From Diprion similis (taxonomy: Eukaryota; Arthropoda; Insecta; Hymenoptera; Diprionidae), in assembly GCF_021155765.1 (NCBI RefSeq), contig NC_060116.1, forward strand, positions 14,136,001 to 14,200,000: 64,000 bases of DNA, read 5' to 3'. The notes beneath the pieces are model-generated. The model was given only the letters and a program-made list of their open reading frames with translations. It searched no databases and had not been told where the DNA came from. The position numbers and the translations under genes were made by a program. Shown here piece by piece: positions 39,201 to 51,200 of this stretch; within the stretch, counting starts at the first letter, position 1; each line of letters begins with the position of its first letter.

Positions 39201-42200
39201 TGTGCCAAATTCGAATTCTCTCAAATCGACACTCCGCACGCCAACGGTACACGTCTATAAGGGGGTCGAGCGGGTTGCAACGAAAATACGGGCGACGATC
39301 TTCCCTTACGAAAATGCACACACACATGTATGTATCTATCTATCATACCTAGAACAAGAGTGGGATCGAGGCTTTTAACGCTCCTGCCACTCCTTGCGGT
39401 CTTTTAACGAAAGTGGAAAACCGCTGCGGGAGTTTTTCCTCATCTTCTTCCTCGTCCTTTTCTCCTTCTTCGTCTTATTTACTTTCCTTACTTGACAGAA
39501 TTTTTCTTTTTCTTTTCAACTCTCTTATTTTACCGAAAGTGTTTATCCTCATTCCCGCAGGAGTTAGTAGCATACTTCTGCAATAATATATCTGACCTTG
39601 AATTCGAAAATTATCATAGTGATAGTATATAATCATTAATACGATGATTTTGCAAATATCAAGCAAGCATAAATATCTAATCACCAGTCGATTTCGTGCC
39701 TGAAGATATTTCTGGCACGGATCGAGATAACGGTGGAAATAGTTTGAAGGGCGCGACCGGTCGAATGCATTATACCTATATACGTTACGATATACGTACG
39801 CAGGCATCTGTATATACCTGTATATATAGACACACGCGAATATACTCACACAAGTATATAACCACTTTGCGTAGCCATGGAAATTTTCTTGAATTTGCAA
39901 TTCAATTTCGCCTCGACTCTTTGATGATATACGTCTTCTTATTAATTGATTGATCACCCTGATGAAAGGGATCACAATTCCAACGGTTCTGCAGGCTCGG
40001 AAAGTGGCGCGTATGTATGTACATTTCGTGATGCGGGAGACATTTTCCACCGTCGACGTCAACGTCGACGTCGTCGCCGGCGTCATATATCAATTCGAAA
40101 CTCAATTTAGGTATAAAAATGAAAAAGGCCACTATATCATCTCCCTCCCCCTTTACCGGCGTGTCCGTGATGCGTCATAATACGACGTTTTTCCGAAAAA
40201 AGAAACACAAAACGTCGAGAGAAAAAAACCTTACACAAGACTACGTGTATCGCGGTATACGATATATATAACAGCACGCAGGTCATCCCCTTTGCACGGG
40301 GTGAGTTTGGAGCGTTTTTTTATATATATATATATATATGTGTATATATATATGTTCGCTTCTTTTGCAGGAAAAGTATCACGACGCGTATATGATATAT
40401 TGCTTTTCGAACACGAGTGTCGAAGAGCGTAACAAAAAGCACGATCTGTATTATAACCCGTATACCTGAAATGTTATATTTGTCAACGAAAAGTTTAAAC
40501 TCGACCCGAGGGATTGTGCCATCGATACATCCCTCGAGTTAATTTTCAGAACACATTCTATTCGTGATGTAAAAATGAGACATTATACAGTTACAATTAA
40601 TATCATCCACGGGGAATGTTATGTGGACGAGGCGGAGATACTTACGGGGTGAAATAATTGTAGATTCGAGTATTAATTTATGCAGGTGTAATGATATACT
40701 TTGAATTTATTTACAACAATTGACATATTTCATTCGGATTTAGAATAAATTTTCATGCACCTATTCGCTGCGGAATAAGTTTATTTGAATTATTATTCTT
40801 TTTTCAGCTGACAGCAGTTTCCTCCTAGCAAATGCCCAGATAGTGGATTTTCCAATTGTCTACTGCAACGAGAGCTTTTGCAAAATTTCCGGCTACAATA
40901 GAGCAGAGGTGAGGCCATTATTCCTCTATTATATCCCATTACTTATCATATACGCTACATCCGGTGTTCTTCCTTTTCTGCAAGCGTTTCTTTCTTTTTT
41001 ACCAATTAACGCGTGACCTCAAATCACGGAGATAAAACTCGATCGGAAGTAATTCACCCCTTCTCCCTTGGAAAATCGCGTAAATTCGATTTGAAGCGCG
41101 AACTAGGTATGTGGAACACACTGCAGATCGTACAGCAAGCAGCAAACTGCCCGACATTCCGAACGAATTTCTTTTCAAACTTCGTTCGGCTCTCGGTAGG
41201 TACATACATAATTGTATATGTATGTATAATGTATTAAAACTCGTGTCTAATCAAGAAAAATCGAATGGCTATTCATCGAGCTTCGTCAGGCGAATTTAAC
41301 CGTTATTTTATTTATTTTTTTACTTCTTTTTTCTGTTTTGTTATTCACGACACAGAACGGTCTGTGTAAAAATAAAACGATTTCAGCTCGTAGAAACTAT
41401 TTTTCTTTATTCTCTTTCAAATCGTGATCGCACGCTTTTTCTTCCGTTTAAAAATCGCACAATTATTCTGCGAGAGTTTTAATACCATCTTATTTTGAAA
41501 ACGATATGTTTAATGTTAACGATAAGCCACGGTTAGCGGTATTACAGCTTTGCACCGCAGAAAAGCGCGATTAATACGTACGGAAAATAACTATTGACCT
41601 AGATATTAAACTGGGTCATGTACCCTATAACGTAGGTGAATCGGTGGAACAATCTATCTTGAGGAATTTGCTGTCTATTGTATATAGATATAAGTATTCT
41701 ATTCATGAGTGCCGAATATATGTGTGTATATATATATATTTATATATATATAAAATATTATTATAGATGCGTAAAGAATTTCAGATGGATTTCCGTGCGT
41801 GACTCCGGGATGATATTTGAGTTCGTACACTATGACGATTTATATTTTCTGGATCGTTTTATTCGCTCTGAAAATATCGTATTATACGTATAGATTTTAA
41901 AGCTCAGCAGTATATAACTTATATATTTATATATATACACGAGTAAAATTTATTGCCCCAAGTTAATCGCTGCTAGATTTATCGTTGGGTGAAAAGTTTC
42001 AAGGACTGCCCAGCTGGGTATATAATTGTATAAGGTATGTTCGTAATTCGGTGCGCAGAGAGTTGAGATTGTGTATTATATTATTGGTATGAAGTATACC
42101 CTTATACTGGAAAAAGCTCTGCGATCTGATAAAATATAAACTGACCTACAAAAGAGATTTTATTGCACGCAACCGAAAAATCTAGCAGTCAAGTATTGTT

Positions 42201-45200
42201 ATACGTATTATATGTATAATTCGAATTATATTAATCGTTTCATTCGCTTGATGGATGTTTAATTTATTTCGTCTTTTCGCTCACTGCAGGTGATGCAAAA
42301 GTCATGTCGTTGCGCTTTTATGTACGGCGAACTGACCGACAAGGAGACGATATCCCGGATCGAGGAGTGTCTGGAAGGGCAGATACACGACCAGTTTGAA
42401 ATTCTACTTTACAAGAAAAACAGTAAGTGCACTTACCCCGGGCGATCGGATCGATCGTTACACTTCACCCATGCGGTCTTTTGTGCCTGTATTGCAGACG
42501 CGATTTATGTCTGCGTGATGTATAGCATACCTTACGTATCAATATGACATCCTACGTCATGCGTTTCAAAGATATTTAACATATAATATTACTCAACGAC
42601 CAATCGACAAGCATCGTTTAATACTTGGTACTTTCAGCATCTCTGTTTTCCAAATATATTTACATACGTGTACTATAAAGGTGCAAATAGAATTTGCAAA
42701 TTCACACAGAGACCGTTTTCACGACTCGTATAATTGCCCTCGTTGCAATATTAAAGACGGTCCAAACCTGGCCAATTGTTTACAAAAGAGTTTAATAGAA
42801 ACGCGTTAGATTTTATCCAGGGCGAAAATATCATCGTGTCGTATATAGAGCCACCTATAATTAACAAACCATTCTACACTCTCGTCATTTCGAACAAGTA
42901 TTTTGACCCTTGACGAATTTCATCCAGCTATTCGATGTAATATAATTATACAGCGATTTATAAAGCAGCAAAAAATTGCACGCAAATGAATCTGCCTGCC
43001 GTTACAGATAGCAATAGTAATACATAATTTATGTGGAGACAGAAACGGGAATCGATACGAGATTCTTTGCTCATTGTCATTGTTATTGCGGTTGACGCTC
43101 GACGAGCGGGAAAAATACTTGACGAATGATATATATCTATACGGCCCTTTCTCTAATTTCATTCTACAATCTTACTTTTTTTCTCTATACATATTGTGTT
43201 GTTCTCTGGATGCAATCGTTACTGCTCAAGTGCTTGCTCAATTATACATGTAAACGTATACAACATATCGATCGATTGTTGTGAGTGGAAATTTTTTCAT
43301 CTACAACAATGAAACGATGTTATTTGTTGCAGCGTATTATAGGTATAATAATAGTTGAGCCGGTATACTAGCGTTGTGTTTCATTACACTGACGTTTCAT
43401 TCTCAGAAATGATTATAATATTGTAGAAATAGATAAGAATCTTTCACGATAAAAAATCATAAAATATTCTAGATCACTGACGTATGTAGATTTTGATTGG
43501 AATATTAATATAATATTTTTATCTTTTTATTTATTACCAATTATATTATAATATATCATACGGAATGTTGATCATTTAGACGAACATTTCAATGTTTATT
43601 ATTGTACCATGTACATCGATCATATCACTTCAAATATAGCCATCAACGAGATTTTGTTAGATTTGATTTTCTTGTTATTTTTATTTCTCTGCTGCTCGTT
43701 TTAATTGTTTATCACAATCGATTTTTAATTTCGTTCAGCTTCGATTGAATAAAGAATATTATACAATCCTTGAAGTTTTATGACGGTGTAACGATGTGAT
43801 ATAATATTCTTTAAAATGGACACTGTTAAACGTGAAAAATAAATAATTGAAGGTAATTTTGTTTAAAGGTACCCCACGAGGTATGTGTAGCACAACTCAA
43901 AACTGCACTCAAAACTGCCTGTAAGTCACTTTGATCCAATAAAGAAACAAAATACAACAGCATATAACACACACGTCAGGCGCGGTATATTATTTATATA
44001 CATGTAAATATATGAACAAACCGTTTCGTCAGAATTATATTTCTTGATTGCAATTTTCATACAAAGTGTACATTCGTTTCGTGAAAAAAAAATCCGGTTA
44101 CACTGCATACACAAGTTACTTCCATTCGCAGAGATGTTCTTACGCCACAATTTTTTCAAAATTTCACGACAAAATTTTTTCTACCACTGTAAAACGACGA
44201 AAAAATCTCCTGCTCAATGTGACTTTGAGCTACATGTTTGGCATACTTTGAAATCGGCTATAAAAAAATCGACTACGGCATCCTTGAGTTATGTTTTCGT
44301 CAGAATTGATACGAAGTTCAATGAACCATGAACTGGATGCGAAGTGCAGTGTGCTGTGCATAGAATGGGAGCAGTTACAGGTACAACTTGTCGTGTTCTT
44401 CATTTATGGATTCCGGCTTGCATCGATATATCTACACCTGCACGCGTTTCTCTCTAGACAATAGCAAATGTGTCAAGGGGTATACCGGATTGTCCCGATT
44501 CAAGAAAAGAAGACAAAGTCCTGGTTGTCGGTGGTTATTGTATCGCGATAATCGACGTCGAAGCTTGGATTAAATCGTTTTTCGCGAAATCTGCAACAGC
44601 GTAATTCCCTCCCAAAGTTTGCCAAGCACTGTAAGCTCCGTGTCGGAAACTTGATTATAATGAACTGCTTAATTTGAAAATTCAAAACTGGACTAATACA
44701 CAATGCCCGTGAACATGTGATAATATTCAATCGAACTAATGACCCGTCACACTGCAGAATTGCAGAGTGAGCGTTACTGCTTACTCCAGATGAAGAGATC
44801 GTATAAAATGCACTACTCGTGATTAACGAACGTTTGATGAATAAAAATTTCCCACTCTGCATCGGAGATCGGCTTCTCCTCGTCGAGTTTGATTTGAGTG
44901 ATTGTCCGCTCGATAAAATACAGTAATTGCACGTCCGGGATTACTTGAGCCGCGAGGCTTTAAGCGTCCAATAAAAATCCTGTAAAGGGCTCTGATTTCT
45001 CGCTCCACCCTCTGCAGGGTATATTACTCTTGGTCAATTAATCACCGTTGGTAATAAGCCGCGATTTTTTGCCCATCAAGTGTATAATACTCGTGCCCAG
45101 TAGCTATTATAAGAGAATATGACAAAGTTCTGGCTCGTTTAGAAGTTGTAAAAGTACGAGGAGAAAACGAATGAATAGAAAAATTCTAAGCTGTGTAACG

Positions 45201-48200
45201 GGTCAGACCTGAAAGACAGTTCTGAGATTCTACGAGACAATTTATTGTCAGTTCTAACATTCGACTGGTTTTCCGAGCGCGTGCAGCGGCTGGATCCGAA
45301 GTTCAAAAGTGCAACAGTCCACAGCGACAGATATTTTAACTAGGACGGAAGGACAAGAGAATGGAAAACTATTATTGTCACGTTAGTAAAATAATCAAGA
45401 ATTTATGAAAAAATTTATTATCAAAGCTTCAAGGCCGCGCGTGGAGATACACAATATTATACACATCACTGTTAGCACATGAGTACTTTATGATAATAAT
45501 ACAAGCGGTTATTATATCTTCGCACAAAATCTCCCCGTATTGAAAGATTCATACACGTCATTTGCATGAATTAATACGATATCTATAATTCTATACAATG
45601 TATCGCGTGTATGCGTGATCAGAACTCAAGGCACTCCGGGGATGTTAACGTTTAAGGGTACATATTTCTACCATTACTGACCGAGCAAACTCCTCCATGT
45701 TTTTCATTAATAGTCCCCTCTCCGCACAATTCGATAATGGTAAACACAAAATGCGGTGCAGGTAGGTATGGAAAGTGCAGATAATCGGGGAAAATTTGTT
45801 AGCTTCGTTTCGAGGTCTCGTAAAATCGTGTAAAATGGGTGTGTATGTGTCAGAAAAGATTGTAATTAATTCACAGACTGTTGCAGTGAGACGGTTAACA
45901 CTTTTTTATTGACACGATACAGTAGTACAATAACGACTTAACAGATTGTAACTGTAAACTTATTGAGCAATTACTCGACTGCAGTGCAGCTACTGGGGTG
46001 TATCACGCAGAGCCGCTTTCTAATCCCAAACAAAAAACTCTTGCTTTCCCCACTGTCCCAAAAGGGATGCCCAAAGCCCACTCTATCACCCCTTAAAAAA
46101 CCCCAAGCCTCTACATGACACAATCCACTCATGGTTTATGCATCACTCACCACCATCAGGGGCCTGGGAGGTTTTTTTCAGAACACACTCATTAGATTCA
46201 ATCTCTTCTGCAACCATAAAGCCCAATTCCTTGGCGCCTCGCCCTTGGAGTTGCATAAACATTGACCGGGGATCGACAGCGTTGTCCGGACTCAGTTTTG
46301 TTTGAAATTTTCAAACTCGACAGCGATGCGATAAATATGTATACATTACGCCCCCCTATAGGTATGGTATACCGTGAGATTAGGTGAATACCCAACGTTT
46401 GGATCCCTAATTATAGGCAACTGGGGGTACATACAAGTTCACTGTGAGCAGCGCCTAGTTTCGCCGGGACGACATCAGCCGCGCGCTAGTGGATTCAAAC
46501 AAAAAATCTGAAACTCGAAGCTTTGCTCAAGGTGTTGTGTGCCTTGAATTGCCTATAATTAGGGGTCCTTACGGTGCGCATCTACGTAATCTCACGGTAT
46601 GTAGCTAGCTGTGTCAGCTCCGTATTGACAGAGCACGGTAACTGGGTGGTGGTGCGAAACGACCTAATTGAGCAAACCTGAGAGGGTGGAATTTGCCGAG
46701 CCGAGGAGTGAAGTGGAAGTGGAGTGAGGGGAAGACAGAGCCGAGTCGTGATGAGTTCCGGTCCTCCTCGCTCGATTTTCTTTATACAGCTGCCGTTGCT
46801 GCTGCTGAAGCAGAGATGTGCACCGTGTAATACACCTATACCTGATACATAATGCACAACACCATCGGCTTACCAGCTCCCATTTTTCCCCGCTTTCTGA
46901 AATTGGACCGTCTCACCTTTCGCCCCTGGGAACACCTTGCTGCTCTACAGCTTCGTGCCATGAAATTAAATAGCGCAACCCGGTATTACAGATTGAGTAG
47001 TATATGTATAGCAGCTGGGCGTGGGTGTCGATATTCGCTCGTGCAGCATCACATTTATGCGTCTGGGAGTTCGCATTTTTGTCTTATGTACGGGAAAACT
47101 CCCGTGGGAAAATTTTTACCCACCTCTATTGCGTGCTTTTTTATTATTCTCCATTTCTGGTCATTTTTTTCATCTCTCTCAGAACGAACAACTTCAATCT
47201 GTAATGTTATCGCCCCGTATTATTGTTTCAACTGCAAAATTTCTTTTCGCTATTCAAATTGCCGCGTCAACTTCTCTACCTGCATATTACACCTATATAT
47301 TATACCAAGGTAATGATCGTCCGAGTATGCTTATTTATCAAGAAATTATCGTCGCTGATGCGTAGTATTATCATACTCGTCGGCACTTTTCATCTCCCAA
47401 TTAACGCCGGTCTCGAATATACACATATATGTATATATGTGTTCTTGAATCTGAAGGGAAAAACGTTAGCTCGCTACATTTAATTTGTTCATCGAATCGT
47501 TCAACTCACTCGCATTGTAGATGTGTGATGCACCGCCGATACTGCACAATTCTGCCTTCGACGTGAAAACCAGTCGAATTGTTACGCTGCGAAAACCGAC
47601 TGGACGATGAAACAAACAACACGTAACTAAACTGCAGCTATATCCTCGATTTCTGCAGTATATTCGACAAAAGAATTTAACAATAAACTCACCACCAATC
47701 GCGTATAGACGTACTTATAACTTTGTGATATGTGTCAGACTTTGCAGTCTGTTTTAGGCGAACGGTTCAATTTAAATTCATCCACACAGATCGTTTGAAT
47801 TCTCAAAAAACAACAAATTCGGTCACTATTATTGTACTAGTCTTTTTAGTGGTCTAAAAACGCAATACCTGCAACGTATCGAAATGAGTGATGAATATAG
47901 CCTGAAATGAAAAATTCTATAAAGTCTTGCCGCATCCTGGTCTAATAAAAAATTGGCTTCAATTCAGAGAGATCTGGAGTTGAAAAAGAAAATAAATAAA
48001 CAATTGACCGAAGTTTTTGTCCACGTTAATTAACCAGCTCGTGTTGCATTGTGCAAAATGAAAGCCTAAACCAATTCGTAAATAAACTGAATTCATGTAA
48101 TTACACCCTAACAATATTACTGATATACTTAACCGTCACATTTCGCAGACATCTTAGAACCATATTATATTATATCTATATGACTACCACTTATACATAC

Positions 48201-51200
48201 GAACTTTATTATTCAATTGCTTTATTAATTATCATAGTTATATTTATTACTCACTACGTTATATTTAATTAGCCCCTTTATCCAATAGCTTAATGCATTT
48301 TGCATGCTTTCAACCCAATGTCCATACCTGTATGTATATGACATAAAAACATTGTACATTTATTATATAACGCATAGATTCATAGGCATATTTACACAAT
48401 TATATAGTAGCAGAAAGCACATATGCTACCTAGGAGTGCTTCGTAGACCTGGTAATGCTAACCAGATGATTCCAGATTCAGTTCATTGCCAGTTCATTTG
48501 CACATAGGTACACGAGTGCGCATACATTTGTATATAATTACGTACAGACACATAAGAATATTATCTTTACACGCGTAAGCGCATATTCACGTATTATAAG
48601 TCGCGACTTTGATCATTTATAGTGTCATCATATGACCTTATAAAAGACATCGATTTCATGTGTCGTTGTACCTCATGTTAGGCAAGGCATGTTGAATTTT
48701 CAGAGACGGTGCACTAACTTATATATAGAAAAATATCACACTCACCGATCTTTTCTTCTAGGATTCTTTTCTGCGTAGTACCTCACCACAATTTTTATAC
48801 AAGCATATGATATATGGTTTATTTTTAACGTATGACGATGATTTTGGGGTGAACGACATATATTTTTTTTTTTTTTTACTAAGAACAAAGCGCTTTGAGT
48901 CGACTTTTTGTTTGTGAAGAAAAAAAACTTTTGAAGCCAGAAAAACGTGGAACCGACTGTAAATAATATCATTGGCTAATGCTTTATTGGAATTCGCTCG
49001 ACGGCGAATTTACTATCGACTGTAATTAAATCATTCACGCACCTGCATTCCTATAGTGTCTCTTCTAGCTGCTCGCATCAAATTTCAACGAGTCAGTGAA
49101 TTTTTTACAGACTTATACATATTTATCATTATGTCTTATCTGACCCATGTCTGAAACAGATATACAGAACTTGGAAATAGAATATTTTACCTATTTCTTA
49201 CCTACAATATAAACCTGCTTAAACATCTGCTGTATCTGCGAAAGACTTATCTGGTCTTGCTCTTTGTAATCAGCCGAATGTCGAAGGAACTGTTACATCG
49301 AAGAAATTTATAATCTATAATTTTATAAGCATAAAACTGAACAATTCCAAGAATTGTTTTGCCACTGTAAAAGCAAGTTCAGCTATCAAATCCGAGATCG
49401 ATGTGGTCTCAGTTTCCTAATAACAACGGCTGGTGACAATGACTGAAACCCTTTTGAATATGGCGTCACCTGTGCAACAGATTTCAACTTTCGCACCGTT
49501 TATAAATACCTATACATAATCTATATATATCTTACATTCTGAATTATAAACGTACATATTTATTCTGTCTGAATCTTCCATTTCTCTTGCGACAAAGATA
49601 TGCATGGATTATTATGGACTTCTGAATTAACTCTGTATCGCTATACTCTGTTTAGATCATCTTTTTGACAAACTTTTGTATTCACCTCAATGTACCTGAG
49701 AGCCATAAAGTTTTACTTCCAGATCGCTGTGCATAGTCTATCAATCGTATTGATATAGTATCTAGGTGGGTATATGCGTAACTGAGTGTCTACCCTGAAT
49801 TTTACACCTGAAAATTTAAGTTTGTTTACTTCACAGGCTACAAATGTTATACAAGGGATTCCGCGCTGACCCAAACGTAATTAGATTCCAGATTTTACGT
49901 TCGTTATACTGTACTTAACAGTTGACATTTCAACAGTTGACGCGTCCCCTCGCTAATAGTTGTAAACCGTAAAGCCGTTGACATCACTACTGACACCTAA
50001 TTACATTGAGTTTAATCATCAAAATTCGTTCGCGTTCTAATCTTTGTCTGGAGACTGGACAACATAATTTTCCGAATAATAGGTGTATTATAAGTGTGTT
50101 ATACCTAGTTAGGAATAGTATTTGCAATTTTGATCAGAATTATTTTAAGGAATTCTATCGTTAATCCCTAACAGCTGTTCGAGTCAACTAACCTTGGCTG
50201 AATTATTTTTATAAACGCGTTATGAGATTTAAATTTTACCGGTGGATATTTTCTATTCTGATTAATATTAAAAAATCCAGTTGAAACAACCCAAATAGCA
50301 TTTAACAATTCTATCCTTATTCAGGTGAAACTCATATCTTACAATTAGATTGTAAAACTCCTGACTGAAGGCAACCCAACTAGCAATTAACAATTTTATC
50401 CTTATAATTGCCTTACATTTTACAATGAGATTGAAAAATTCCTGACCGATGGCAACCCAACTAGAATCCACAATTCTATTATTGTCAAGTTGAAACCTAT
50501 ATCTTGGATTGAAAAACTCCTGATCAGTGGCATCCCAACTAGCAAATTAACAATTCAAACCTTATCGACCAGGCCTCATTTTTTCAACCAATTAGCACTA
50601 GTTACTACTAGGTGCTGCTAGGTGTGATGTCAGGTGACCGAGCTAGGTAAAAGTTCGAAATTTGGAGTCATTGGAGTGGCGACTGACGTTGAGACACCGT
50701 TCGGAAAGAAATTCGGCGTTGAAGAATTCACTCCGATTCCGTGAAATAAAACTGTGATTGTAAAACAACTCCGGTCTAGGGTTAGGTGATCGAAAATTAA
50801 TGTCGTATATTTCGGGGTGCCGAAGGGTCGCGAACTGCGGTGATTCACGTTCAGCGATGGGTTATAAAACTCTGTTGTCTCGGGGGGGTAAGCTTTATAT
50901 AAAATGGAAAAGAAAAAGATTCAAAGTGCCGAAATAAGAACCGGGAAGGACATCGCGTAACTTCCACCCTCATCGCTCTTGCGAAACCACCGAAACACCG
51001 AATTTCCCCATTGTCCTTTACGGTATTACGGAGTACGTAAGTTGACGCTTGTAACTCTCTAGTTAACCTTTAGCACACTAAGAGTAGTTGTTTTTATACT
51101 ATTATGATGAGAACTCCTAGTTTCAAACCGTGCTTTTCACTCGGCTTAATTACCCAACGATAAATTTACACATTACTACTACTTGTACATAATTTCAACG

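Larger units (their letters stand above)
30817..40807. other. eag intron 1 (10 kb)
   Basis: Large first intron without a supported gene. It contains a 47-bp poly(T) tract at about 33241-33287, a GAAA repeat at about 33421-33440, GA-rich tracts at 34503-34550 and 38621-38652, foldback elements at 36818-36967 and 37413-37544, a CpG-rich self-complementary stretch at 40051-40083 and AT repeats at about 40320-40352. Large first introns of neuronal channels commonly carry enhancers, but no specific one can be named here. Confidence 0.5.

Noticed and set aside
39475..40180. Open frame of 203 codons on the minus strand
   Set aside because: Its composition is that of AT/CpG-mixed intron DNA, Tyr/Arg-rich without domains. 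It lies in eag intron 1 and overlaps simple repeats.
46852..47365. Overlapping plus-strand open frames of 114-153 codons
   Set aside because: Hydrophobic, low-complexity translations with no domain and no conserved start. They sit inside eag intron 3 right after the MITE.
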